Part shown: positions 7,269-14,162 of the stretch, piece after piece | Position numbering within the stretch: position 1 is the stretch's first letter | Layout: every line of letters begins with the position of its first letter | Assembly: GCA_005889285.1 (NCBI GenBank) | Contig: VBFF01000035.1 | Coordinates: 1-14,162, forward strand | Direction of reading: 5' to 3' | Source: Chloroflexota bacterium | Lineage (GTDB): Bacteria; Chloroflexota; Dormibacteria; CF-121 | DNA length: 14,162 nt | Made by a program: the position numbers and the translations under genes | The notes under the pieces: generated by a model | The model's input: the letters and a program-made list of their open reading frames with translations, nothing else | Database searches by the model: none | Told to the model about the DNA's origin: nothing

Positions 7269-7811
7269 TCAGGACCCCGCCGGCTCCCGTCCGGTGAAGA
7301 ATGCGCGAACACGCTCGCCAAACGTCACGCGCGGCCGGTAGGGTGCCGTGCGGGAGCGGTCCACCGGTGCGTCCGCTCCGACCGGTTCACCGTTGGCGTC
7401 GCGATTGACGTTCCCATAGGTGGGCACCGGCTCCCGCGCGGGCGTCTCCAGTACACGGCGGTCGTTAGTCGCCGCCACGCCGCGGTCCATGCCGCGAAGC
7501 TCGCTGCGGACCCGGGCGTTCTCTTCACGCAATCGCTGGTTTTCGCGGCCAAGGTCGTTGATCGTCGATTCGCGGGTCGTGACCCGCCGGCGCATCGAGC
7601 CGACGCGGACGCCGTGCACCAGCCCCGAGTAGAGCATGTAGAGCACGAACAGGCCGCCGACGACGGCGGCGGTCACGACGACCGGGACCCAGTCGGGGAC
7701 CGCGGACCAGTGCCACTGCCAGAGCGTGACGTCGTGCGTGCCGGTGTTCTCTGTCGCGTAGAGGCCGACCCCGGCGGCGGCCAGGACCAAGAGGATCAGG
7801 AACAGGATCAT
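7269..7811 (-). CDS. LapA-domain (DUF1049) membrane protein with coiled coil
   Basis: A 180-residue inner-membrane protein. It has two hydrophobic helices, at about residues 1-18 (MILFLILLVLAAAGVGLY) and 42-62 (VPVVVTAAVVGGLFVLYMLY), joined by the short loop containing VTLWQWHWS that is typical of LapA/DUF1049 proteins. A charged coiled coil follows at about 70-110 (INDLGRENQRLREENARVRSEL), then a polar, probably disordered tail ending VTFGERVRAFFTGREP. The start at 7811 is chosen because GGAGGG sits eight bases upstream; the frame stays open 20 codons further but without such a site. E. coli LapA works with LapB in lipopolysaccharide assembly, but in this probable monoderm-type lineage the role is unknown. 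It is transcribed alone, from its own promoter to its own terminator. Confidence 0.8.
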   Translation of the reverse strand: MILFLILLVLAAAGVGLYATENTGTHDVTLWQWHWSAVPDWVPVVVTAAVVGGLFVLYMLYSGLVHGVRVGSMRRRVTTRESTINDLGRENQRLREENARVRSELRGMDRGVAATNDRRVLETPAREPVPTYGNVNRDANGEPVGADAPVDRSRTAPYRPRVTFGERVRAFFTGREPAGS

Positions 7812-7853
7812 TTGCCAATCCCTCCACAAGGTGTTGCTAACAGTACGGATATA

Positions 7854-7883
7854 ACAATACCTGACAGCCACTCACTTGGTCAA
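7854..7883 (-). promoter_or_regulatory. Predicted promoter of the LapA-domain gene
   Basis: On the minus strand TTGACC (7883-7878) and TATTGT (7859-7854) are separated by 18 bases. CTGTCAG (7867-7861) lies one base before the -10, the same arrangement as at the KGG gene. The leader to the ATG would be about 35 bases. Confidence 0.5.
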
Positions 7884-7914
7884 GGCGGCGAGGCGGCGAG
7901 ATCGCCGCGAGCGA

Positions 7915-8169
7915 TCAGCGCAGCGGGTCGCGGAGATCGCGTACCGCGGCGGTCGCGAGGAAGCCGGCGGTGAGCGCCACCGCGCCTAGCCGCAACGGCG
8001 CCACCACCCCATCCGCCGTGTCGGCCAGGGTGAGCGCCAGTGCCGCACAGAGCGAGCCGCAGAGGCCGGTGATCAACCAGACCGGCCAGCGGCGCCGTCC
8101 CGGCCAGGCGAGGAGGCCACACAGAAAAAAGGCGACCAGGATGAAACCCCCCACCATCCTGGTCGCCAT
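7915..8169 (-). CDS. Small three-helix membrane protein, unknown function
   Basis: I do not recognise this 84-residue protein. It has three hydrophobic stretches, roughly residues 4-21 (RMVGGFILVAFFLCGLLA), 28-47 (VWLITGLCGSLCAALALTLA) and 57-75. A basic, tryptophan-containing loop (WPGRRRWP) lies between the first two, and the tail is charged (RDLRDPLR). The frame is open to 8268, but residues before the ATG at 8169 are basic and Pro-rich without hydrophobic character. The G-rich stretch seven bases before the ATG could serve as a ribosome binding site, so I chose the shorter form. It lies on the same strand between the LuxR regulator and the LapA-domain gene, with about 100-150 bases either side. 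A chance ORF in GC-rich DNA cannot be fully excluded, but the helix pattern argues for a real gene. Confidence 0.5.
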   Translation of the reverse strand: MATRMVGGFILVAFFLCGLLAWPGRRRWPVWLITGLCGSLCAALALTLADTADGVVAPLRLGAVALTAGFLATAAVRDLRDPLR

Positions 8170-8313
8170 CGGAGCGCCCCCCGGATCGATCGGCGCCCCC
8201 ACTGGCAACAGCCTACGGTGCTGGCGTCGCGACCGGCATCCCCCAGGGTGATGAAAGATGGGGCTCACGCGGGTCCAATCGGGGGAGGCCGAACGGGGGA
8301 GACGGCGGGTTTT

Positions 8314-9138
8314 CTAGATCAGGTTCTGCCGCGACGCGGCCGCCACGGCCTCGGCCCGGTTGCGGGCGTTGAACCGGTTCAGGAGATTTTCGACGTAGGT
8401 CTTGATCGTGTTCTCGCTGAGGTGGAGACGACCCGCGATCATCGAATTCGAGTAGCCCTCCGAGACCAGCTGCAAAACCTCCTGCTCTCGAGGGGACAGG
8501 CGAACCGCGGGAACAGCGGCGCTGCTCACCGGTGTCTCGATGGTCGCGGCAGTGCTCCCAGGCGCCTGCGGTAACACGCCCCCGATGACGATTCGGTCGT
8601 AGGCCGCCAGGATGGCACCGGCCACGACCATGATGAGGCTCCACAAGACGACGTCCCGGCTCGCAAAGCCCTGGCCGTAGACCGCATTGAGGGCCGCATG
8701 GAGGGCGATCATGCCGAGGACGAAAATACCCACACAGAGCATCGCCCCCTCGGCGCCGTCGTAGGCCACCATCCACACGATGAGCAGAATGTAGGCGGCG
8801 TAGATGCTGGTGCTGGCGCCGACCCCGCCAAACACGAAGAGCACCAGGAAGTAGCTGACGGTATCGAGTAGCGTCAGGGCTCGGCCGATCCGCAAGATCG
8901 ACTGGTCATCGGCTCTCGAGATGGCGATCATGCCCCACGCGTTGTAGAGCGTGACCCAGACCAGGACGAGAGCCAGCCCGACGGATGACCGCGGTGGCAC
9001 GGCCAACGACAGGATGGCGGCGAAGAGCAGGCCCGGCCAGCGCACCACGGTGCCGAGCCGGGCAAGCTGACGGATCGACGTCGCGCTCAAACGCGGGCGC
9101 TCGGCGGCGTCGAGTCCAAGGAACGAGAGCGTCCGCAT
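8314..9138 (-). CDS. Membrane-anchored LuxR-family transcriptional regulator
   Basis: A 274-residue one-component regulator. Six hydrophobic helices, at about residues 35-50, 53-73, 87-105, 110-127, 131-153 and 163-181, are followed by a linker rich in Ala, Ser, Thr and Pro (186-211). A complete LuxR/NarL helix-turn-helix fills 212-274. It begins VRLSPREQEVLQLVSEGYSN and has the recognition helix in LSENTIKTYVENLLNRFNARNR. No receiver domain, His-kinase dimerisation helix or ATP-binding boxes are present. The protein therefore probably senses something in or through the membrane and binds DNA while anchored. The ATG at 9138 is supported by GGAGG seven bases upstream. The target genes are unknown; the LapA-domain and KGG genes just downstream are candidates by position only. 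Confidence 0.88.
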   Translation of the reverse strand: MRTLSFLGLDAAERPRLSATSIRQLARLGTVVRWPGLLFAAILSLAVPPRSSVGLALVLVWVTLYNAWGMIAISRADDQSILRIGRALTLLDTVSYFLVLFVFGGVGASTSIYAAYILLIVWMVAYDGAEGAMLCVGIFVLGMIALHAALNAVYGQGFASRDVVLWSLIMVVAGAILAAYDRIVIGGVLPQAPGSTAATIETPVSSAAVPAVRLSPREQEVLQLVSEGYSNSMIAGRLHLSENTIKTYVENLLNRFNARNRAEAVAAASRQNLI

Positions 9139-9216
9139 TCCCCGACCTCCGCCCTGCCCCCCCAGGGTGGCCCCATTCTACTGGCGCTCCATCGGCCCGT
9201 AAAGGCCGAGGGTTGA

Positions 9217-10695
9217 TCAGCCGCCGATCAGGGTGCGGACCATGCCGGTCGCCCAATCGGCAACGGCGATGCGGTGGTTGTTCGTGTCCGCGATATAGAG
9301 GCCGTTGAGTCCGGCGCAGACGCCGCCGGGCTCGCGGAAGGCGGCTGAGGTGCCGGGTCCCTCGCCGCAGCCCGCCGCCCCGCTGCCCAACCAGGTTGTC
9401 ACCGCGCGGCGTCCTGGCTCGACGCGTTTGATCTTGTTGTTGTAGCTGTCCGCCAGGAACAGGACGCCATCACGGGTCGTGATCCCAAGGGGATGCTGCA
9501 GGCGAACCGCGTCGCCTTCACCGTCCTGGTCGCCGAAGACGAAGAGGTCCTCGCCGGCGATCGTGGTCACCACCTTGGTAGGCAGCTGGATGTTACGGAC
9601 CGCGCTCACCTCGGAGTCGGCCACGTAGAGGGAGGCGCCGGCCAGCGCAAGGCCGCTGGGCTGCGCAAACCATGCCTCTGCGGCCGGTCCGTCGAGGAGT
9701 CCTTCGCGGCCCGTGCCGGCGAAGGGCGCGACGGCACCGGTATCGAGGTCAAGCGACCAGACCTGGTGCGTGCCGGCCATCGCGATGTAGAGCAGACGAC
9801 CGGCCAGGGCCAGATCCCACGGCGAGCTCAGCGCCGTCGCGCGGCCCGGCCCGCCGGGCGCAGCGGCTCCCTGGGCTTGCTCCCCCGTCCCGGCGAGCGT
9901 CGTCACGGCACCAGACTCCATGTCGATCGACCGGATCGCGTGGTTCTCCGTGTCGGCGACGTAGAGCGTCGTACCAGACATCGCCATCCCCTGGGGTTGC
10001 TGGAACGCCGCTTGCCCGGCCGGACCGTCGAGAAGTCCCGGATCGCCGCTGCCGTACGTCTTCTGAATCGAGCCGTCCAGGGCTGCCTGCACGATCCGGT
10101 GGTGGTTGGTATCCGCGATATAGAGCGCCTCTTTTGCCGCCAGCACCTTGCCCGGAAATTTCAAAGTGTGCGCCGGCTCCTGGATCTGCTCGAGCGCGAT
10201 GGTGGCCGCGCTGGGGTCGAGGATTCCGCGCTCCTCGAATTCCTTCAGCATCCCGCCAACCAGCGGATCGAACTGTTCGAAGGGCAGCTCACCCTCGTGC
10301 TTGCCGATGACGCGGCCCTGCGGGTCGACGAACATCAAGGTCGGCCAGGCGCGGCCGCCAAACTGGTTCCAGACGGCGAAGTCGCGGTCGTTGACGACCG
10401 GGTGCTCGATGCGGTAGCGCAGCACGGCCTCGCGAAGGTTCGCTGTCTCGCGCTCCGCCGGGAATTTGGGCGAGTGGACGCCGATCACGATCACCCGGTC
10501 GCCATATTTGCGCTCGATCGTCCGCAACTGCGGAAACGTGTGCATACAGTTGATTCAACAGAAGGTCCAGAAGTCGATGATGGCGAGCCGTCCGCGTAGA
10601 TCGGCGATGTGCAGCGGCCGCGCGACGTTGATCCAGTCGAGGCCCTTCGGAAATTCGGGCGCCCGCACCGTGCCCGCATAGGAACGCAGCGCCAT
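9217..10695 (-). CDS. Thioredoxin-fold/NHL-repeat protein, probable selenoprotein (in-frame TGA = Sec47)
   Basis: A 492-residue protein when the TGA at 10557-10555 is read through. Residues 1-150 form a TlpA/thioredoxin-like domain: DWINVARPLHIADLRG (20-35), then DFWTFC (41-46), residue 47 = TGA, Ile48, Asn49, Cys50, and the cis-proline WPT near 118. Relatives have FWTYCCINCMH here, so the TGA replaces the first Cys of the redox CxxC. Residues about 180-492 form a beta-propeller with six NHL repeats, with cores such as LYIADTNHHRI (191), LYVADTENHAI (244), LFLADSYNNKI (412) and LYIADTNNHRI (466). The family probably reduces or isomerises thiols; targets are unknown. ATG 10695 starts the conserved region but lacks a good ribosome binding site. 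A caller ignoring Sec would begin at Met51 (10545) and lose the active site. The alternative is a nonsense mutation or base error. Confidence 0.75.
10519..10538 (-). promoter_or_regulatory. SECIS-like hairpin downstream of the in-frame TGA
   Basis: On the minus strand CG, a two-U bulge, UCCGC, an AGUU loop, GCGGA and CG form a seven-pair bulged hairpin. The loop begins 26 bases after the TGA. A small loop with a GU and a bulged U in the stem resemble the SelB-binding tip of the E. coli fdhF SECIS. The match is by eye. Confidence 0.45.
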
Positions 10696-10757
10696 CCACC
10701 CAATGGTACGGTCGCCGCCGCCGTGCTTCCCACGAATATTACAATAGGACTAACACT

Positions 10758-11708
10758 ATGTTTGCTAGCGTGAGTTCCCGGCTAGTCGGGCAAATGGCGC
10801 GGCCGGTCCCCCGGCCACGGCGCACCCTGCTGATCGCGGTCGCGGTGGTGGCGCTCGGACTGAGCGTGCCCGGGGCGAACGCGGTCGCCCGGAATGGCCC
10901 GTCGCTCCAGAACGCGACTCTCGCGAGCGCGCCCGGCGCCGCGGAGGAGGGCGCCGTCCAGGCGGAGGCGACCCAGCTCCGCGCGCGCTACCACGCCGAT
11001 CCCGCGGCGCTGCGCGTGTCGGCAGAGGCCGCGCTTTCCGACGGTCGCAATGACGCCACGATCGCCTTTTTCCTCAAACTCGGATGGGCCGATCGACTGA
11101 ATGCCGCGCTGGAGCGCTACGGCGCGATGCTGGGCGCAGCCGATACCAGGTCCCTTGCGCTCGCGGACGCGGGCATTCAACACTACGCGAGGCAGCTCCA
11201 CGCGAAGCTGATGCAGAGCGGACCGACGCGGCTGATTACCATCTCGCTGCAGGCGCAGCGGCTGATCGCGTACGACCGCGGTCGGGTGACTGTCGATACG
11301 CTCGTGACGACTGGTCGGCCAGCGCTCGCGACCGACATTGGCGCGATGCGGGTCACCCGCAAGGACTCACCCTGGACGATGCAGTCGCCGTGGCCCAAGG
11401 GCTCGCCCGAGTGGTACCCGGATACCCCGGTTCGGATGGTGCTGTGGTTTACCGATAACGGCGAAGGCCTCCACGATGCCAGCTGGCAACCCGACGCCAC
11501 GCTCGGTCCCGGCTCGCAGAACGGTCCCTTCGCCAGCCACGGCTGCGTCCACCTGCCGCTGGCGGCCGTGACCACGCTCTACCAGTGGGCGCCGATCGGG
11601 ACACCCGTCATCGTGTATCCGGGTGACGGCGCTTCTGCGATGAGTCAGGTCGCACAGCAGACCGTCGACGCCGAGGGGAACCCGGTCGGCGGTCCGCGCG
11701 GGGACTAG
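10758..11708 (+). CDS. Exported L,D-transpeptidase (YkuD/ErfK domain)
   Basis: A 316-residue cell-wall enzyme predicted to make 3-3 peptidoglycan cross-links or attach proteins. A basic start (PRPRR) and hydrophobic helix at about 22-42 (TLLIAVAVVALGLSVPGANA) form a signal peptide or anchor. Residues 65-150 are an alanine-rich helical region. The YkuD catalytic domain spans about 157-288, opening with RLITISLQAQRLIAYDRG, with His239 and the nucleophile Cys263 in FASHGCVHLP (258-267). The usual Arg after GC-hydrophobic is His265 here, a variant I believe occurs in related bacteria. The C-terminal 28 residues are polar. An AGGA eight bases before the ATG may serve as ribosome binding site. TACAAT at 10740-10745 resembles a -10 but lies so close that the transcript would have a very short leader. 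It is divergent from the probable selenoprotein, 62 bases apart. Confidence 0.9.
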   Translation: MFASVSSRLVGQMARPVPRPRRTLLIAVAVVALGLSVPGANAVARNGPSLQNATLASAPGAAEEGAVQAEATQLRARYHADPAALRVSAEAALSDGRNDATIAFFLKLGWADRLNAALERYGAMLGAADTRSLALADAGIQHYARQLHAKLMQSGPTRLITISLQAQRLIAYDRGRVTVDTLVTTGRPALATDIGAMRVTRKDSPWTMQSPWPKGSPEWYPDTPVRMVLWFTDNGEGLHDASWQPDATLGPGSQNGPFASHGCVHLPLAAVTTLYQWAPIGTPVIVYPGDGASAMSQVAQQTVDAEGNPVGGPRGD

Positions 11709-11735
11709 CCCAGCACCTTCGCGAGCTTCGAGCGG

Positions 11736-12701
11736 CTAGCCGCCGATACGGGTTGCGGGAATCGTGCCCATGCGGCCTCGTCGGTAGTCATCGAAGGCCT
11801 GGGCCAGCTCCGCGTGGGTGTTCATCACAAATGGCCCGTACCAGGCAACCGGCTCACCGATCGGCTCACCACCCAGCACCAGCACCTCGAGGTTCGGCGA
11901 GCGGCTTTCCTGCGCGAGGTCGGCGGTCAGGCTGATCACGTCGCCCGCGCCAAACGCCGCCAGCTGACCAGATCCGATCACCGCCCGCTTCGCGCCCACC
12001 GTTCCGCGGCCGGCCAGAACGTACGAAAGGCCGTTGAAATCCCGGCGCCACGGTAGGCGTAGCTCGGCTCCAGGATTGATGGTCGCGTGCAGCAGGGTGA
12101 TCGCCGTGTGGGTGACGCCTGGTCCACGGTGACCGGCGAGGTCGCCCGCGATCACGCGCACCAGCGCGCCCCCGTCAGCTGAAGAAAGCAGCATGACACG
12201 CGTAGCACCGATGTCCTGGTAGCGCGGTGGCGTCCACTTCTGACCGGACGGAAGGTTGACCCAGAGCTGGATGCCGTGGAAGAGTCCGCCGCTCGCGATC
12301 AACGCCTCGGGCGGCCGCTCGATATGCAGGATTCCCGCGCCGGCCGTCATCCATTGCGTCGCGCCGTTGGTGATGAGGCCGCCGCCGCCGGTCGAGTCCT
12401 GGTGTTGAAAGGTTCCGTCGATCATGTAGGTGACGGTCTCGAATCCGCGGTGCGGGTGCCACGCGGTACCCTTCGGCTCACCCGGACCGTATTCCACCTC
12501 GCCCATCTGGTCCATGTGAATAAAGGGATCGAGGTGGCGTTGATCAAGCCCGTAAAAGGCACGCCGCACCGGGAAGCCCTCGCCCTCGACACCCTTCGGC
12601 GCGGTCGTGATGGCCAGTACGGGACGCTCGACGGTGCTGGCCCGGTCCGGGTCCGGGATTCGGGGCAGCGCCAGGATGCTGTCGACAGTAACCGCGGGCA
12701 T
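11736..12701 (-). CDS. Pirin family protein (bicupin)
   Basis: A 321-residue two-cupin protein. The N-terminal cupin has the four metal ligands of pirins: His82 and His84 in WHPHRGFETV, and His126 and Glu128 in LHIERP. The surrounding signature MIDGTFQHQDSTGG (93-106) and WMTAGAGILH (117-126) is also present. The pirin C-terminal domain follows, with VLVLGGEPIGEPVAWYGPFVMNT near residue 275. The length is slightly above the usual 230-300. Some bacterial pirins are quercetin dioxygenases and others modulate metabolic enzymes or redox signalling; the sequence does not decide between these. The ATG has only a weak GATGGA upstream. The gene is convergent with the L,D-transpeptidase and divergent from the luciferase-like gene, with 80 bases between the starts. 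Confidence 0.93.
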   Translation of the reverse strand: MPAVTVDSILALPRIPDPDRASTVERPVLAITTAPKGVEGEGFPVRRAFYGLDQRHLDPFIHMDQMGEVEYGPGEPKGTAWHPHRGFETVTYMIDGTFQHQDSTGGGGLITNGATQWMTAGAGILHIERPPEALIASGGLFHGIQLWVNLPSGQKWTPPRYQDIGATRVMLLSSADGGALVRVIAGDLAGHRGPGVTHTAITLLHATINPGAELRLPWRRDFNGLSYVLAGRGTVGAKRAVIGSGQLAAFGAGDVISLTADLAQESRSPNLEVLVLGGEPIGEPVAWYGPFVMNTHAELAQAFDDYRRGRMGTIPATRIGG

Positions 12702-12781
12702 TCCATCTGGTGTAACCGCGTCATCCCGGCCGCTATTCCAGACGCGTCGCCGCTGCGCTCGTTGCGTTAACGTCAGCAGCG

Positions 12782-13732
12782 ATGAAGATCGCGGTGATGA
12801 TCGAAGCCCAGGAGGGACTGACCTGGGAGCACTGGTTTCGAATCGCTGATCGTGTCGAACAGCTCGGCCTCGATTCGCTCTGGCGCTCGGATCATTTCTT
12901 CAGCCTCAGTGGGGACCTGCATCGACCGGCGCTCGAATGCTGGACGTCGCTGACGGCGTTGGCGCAACGGACTCGCCGGATCCGGTTCGGCCCGCTGGTG
13001 AGCCCGATGACCTTTCGACACCCGGCCCTGCTCGCCCGGATGGCCGCCGCTGTCGACCGGCTCTCCGACGGCCGGCTGGTCCTCGGGGTCGGCGCCGGAT
13101 GGAATGTCTCCGAGCACGAGGCGTTTGGGATCGGGCTTCCACCGCTCAAGGAACGCTTCGACCGTTTCGAGGAGGGGATCGCCGTCATCAAGGCCCTGTG
13201 GACCGGTGGACCGGTCGATCTCGACGGACGCTACTACTCGCTGCGCGGCGCCGCCGCCTATCCACGACCGCAGCAACAGCCGGCCCCTCCGCTCCTGATC
13301 GGGGGTGACGGCGAAGTCCGGCTGCTCCGCATCGTGGCTCGCGAGGCGGACGAGTGGAACAGTCACGCCCACACGCCCGAGGTCTATCGGGTCAAGCGCG
13401 CCAAGCTCGAAGAACACTGCCGGGCGGTTGGCCGTGACCCCACGACGATTCGGCGTTCCTGGATGGGCGGCGCGTTGCTCGGCCGCGATGCGAAGGAGGT
13501 AGCCGAGAAGGGGCGCTGGATGCAGTCATTTTTGGGTGCGCTTTCGGGCGTGCCGCCGGCAGCCGCGGCGGAGGAGCTGCGGCGACGCGGCTGGATCGTC
13601 GGCACACCGGATCAAGCGGCCTCGCAGCTCGGCGCGTGGTCGCCCCTTGGCATCGAGCGCGTGATGTTCCAGTGGTACAACCTTGACGATCTCGACGGAT
13701 TGGCTTTGCTCGCGCAGCTGAACCAGCCCTAG
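12782..13732 (+). CDS. Luciferase-like (LLM class) F420- or flavin-dependent oxidoreductase
   Basis: A 316-residue TIM-barrel oxidoreductase of the bacterial luciferase superfamily. Typical stretches are LGLDSLWRSDHFFSL (28-42), FGPLVSPMTFRHPALLARMA (69-88), DRLSDGRLVLGVGAGWNVSEHEAFG (92-116) and PPLLIGGDG (168-176). The length and motifs fit the F420-dependent LLM group found in Actinobacteria and Chloroflexota (TIGR03560-like). The cofactor is inferred, and FMN cannot be excluded. The substrate is unknown. The ATG at 12782 has no clear Shine-Dalgarno, so translation may be leaderless or weak. The TAG stop shares the palindrome CTAG with the stop of the convergent gene on the other strand. 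Confidence 0.9.
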   Translation: MKIAVMIEAQEGLTWEHWFRIADRVEQLGLDSLWRSDHFFSLSGDLHRPALECWTSLTALAQRTRRIRFGPLVSPMTFRHPALLARMAAAVDRLSDGRLVLGVGAGWNVSEHEAFGIGLPPLKERFDRFEEGIAVIKALWTGGPVDLDGRYYSLRGAAAYPRPQQQPAPPLLIGGDGEVRLLRIVAREADEWNSHAHTPEVYRVKRAKLEEHCRAVGRDPTTIRRSWMGGALLGRDAKEVAEKGRWMQSFLGALSGVPPAAAAEELRRRGWIVGTPDQAASQLGAWSPLGIERVMFQWYNLDDLDGLALLAQLNQP

Positions 13733-14162
13733 GGGCTCGACGGCGCGCTCGGCGATGGCGTTGGGCTGGGGGGCCCGCTCGGCGACGGCGTCGGTGCCGC
13801 AGTCGGTGTGGAGGCGGCCGACGGAGTCGGGGCCGGCCCGCTCGCCGGCAGCTGCCGCTGCGTGATGCTTCCGATCGTTGGCAGGTCGGCCTGTCGCGGA
13901 GGGCCGCTTTCCGGCGGCGCGTTGAGCAGGCCATACGCCAGGACGCCGATCACGACCAGGGCCAGCGCGCCGGGAATCAAGGCGGCGGCCCGCGTCGCCA
14001 CGTCGGGGCGCTCGCCGGTGTTCTGTGCGGACCGGCCGTAGATCCTTCGGAAGGGGGTCAGCTGGATCCCTTCCGCGGCGAAGCTCGCCCACGGCGCGCT
14101 GCCAAAGATCCAGGCCTCAAAGAGGAGCATGAGCGCCAGGATGGCGGTCGGGACTGCGGGTG
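13729..14162 (-). CDS. Membrane protein with Pro/Ser/Thr-rich tail, C-terminal part (5' end beyond the window)
   Basis: I do not recognise this protein. The frame stays open to the right edge, so the 144 residues seen are only its C-terminal part. They include a hydrophobic helix at the edge (TAILALMLLFEAWIFG), a polar stretch with a basic RRIYGR, and a second helix (ALIPGALALVVIGVLAYGLL). The last 55 residues are almost entirely Pro, Ser, Thr, Ala and Gly (PTPSAASTPTAAPTPSPSG). Such tails are usually disordered and, when outside the membrane, act as wall-spanning linkers. An ATG at 14130 would give a 133-residue protein, but it falls inside the first helix and lacks a ribosome binding site, so a start further upstream is likelier. 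Its stop overlaps that of the convergent oxidoreductase gene by four bases. Confidence 0.7.
   Translation of the reverse strand, partial: PAVPTAILALMLLFEAWIFGSAPWASFAAEGIQLTPFRRIYGRSAQNTGERPDVATRAAALIPGALALVVIGVLAYGLLNAPPESGPPRQADLPTIGSITQRQLPASGPAPTPSAASTPTAAPTPSPSGPPSPTPSPSAPSSP

Noticed and set aside
7173..7973. Plus-strand open frame of 266 codons across the LapA-domain gene
   Set aside because: It spans the terminator and promoter of the minus-strand gene and encodes an Arg/Asp/Gln-rich sequence without domains.
7812..8313. Search for tRNA, small RNA or CRISPR repeats in the gaps around the small membrane protein
   Set aside because: No cloverleaf, repeated spacer pattern or conserved RNA motif could be seen. 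Only the LapA promoter is supported.
9217..10545. Starting the NHL-repeat protein at Met51 (10545) as a 442-residue gene
   Set aside because: This Met is inside the conserved INCMH motif, and no ribosome binding site precedes it. The conserved N-terminal half of the thioredoxin domain continues upstream in the same frame across the TGA.
9493..10599. Plus-strand open frame of 368 codons opposite the NHL-repeat gene
   Set aside because: It is rich in Arg, Asp and Gly with no family features, while the minus strand encodes clear NHL repeats.

Overview
The window is GC-rich (roughly two thirds G+C by eye) and densely packed. It has strong GGAGG-type ribosome binding sites, GTG and TTG starts, and bacterial housekeeping genes. 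A long TrpB2-type synthase, an F420-type luciferase-like oxidoreductase, a COG3375-type acetyltransferase, a KGG-repeat stress protein and a SHGCVHL-type L,D-transpeptidase together suggest a soil or environmental terrabacterium, most likely Chloroflexota or Candidatus Dormibacterota. The taxon is an inference; nothing here fixes it.

Layout. At 31-152 lies a 5S rRNA, presumably the end of an rRNA operon that begins outside the window. At 214-1275 is a Ca2+/H+ antiporter of the CaCA family. From 2401 down to 1292 and 3201 down to 2398, a MenC/N-succinylamino-acid-racemase enzyme and a GNAT acyltransferase overlap by four bases on the minus strand. Further upstream on the same strand are a membrane-anchored lytic transglycosylase (4043-3288) and an M20 carboxypeptidase-G2-like hydrolase (5346-4234). 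A TrpB2-type synthase (5382-6746) is divergent from the M20 gene. Three short genes follow on the minus strand: a KGG stress protein, a LapA-domain membrane protein and a small three-helix membrane protein. A six-helix membrane-anchored LuxR regulator (9138-8314) is next.

The most striking gene is at 10695-9217 on the minus strand. It encodes a thioredoxin-fold/NHL beta-propeller protein. Its frame is open on both sides of a single in-frame TGA, which sits exactly where the first cysteine of the redox CxxC motif belongs (Cys-TGA-Ile-Asn-Cys). A short hairpin with a bulged-U stem and an AGUU loop starts just downstream, in the position expected of a bacterial SECIS. The best reading is a selenoprotein with a UxxC active site. 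An ordinary gene caller would start it after the TGA and lose the thioredoxin active site. The alternatives are a nonsense mutation or a base error.

The right end carries an exported L,D-transpeptidase (10758-11708), a pirin (12701-11736) divergent from a luciferase-like F420/flavin oxidoreductase (12782-13732), and the C-terminal part of a membrane protein with a Pro/Ser/Thr-rich tail that runs off the right edge.

Two themes can be inferred. First, the GNAT, NSAR-type enolase and M20 hydrolase together match the known route that turns D-amino acids into L-amino acids through N-succinyl intermediates. The transglycosylase among them and the nearby L,D-transpeptidase would fit a link to cell-wall D-amino acids. 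Second, the KGG and LapA genes share a promoter layout (TTGAC, 11-12 bases, CTGTCAG, one base, an AT-rich -10), suggesting common control.
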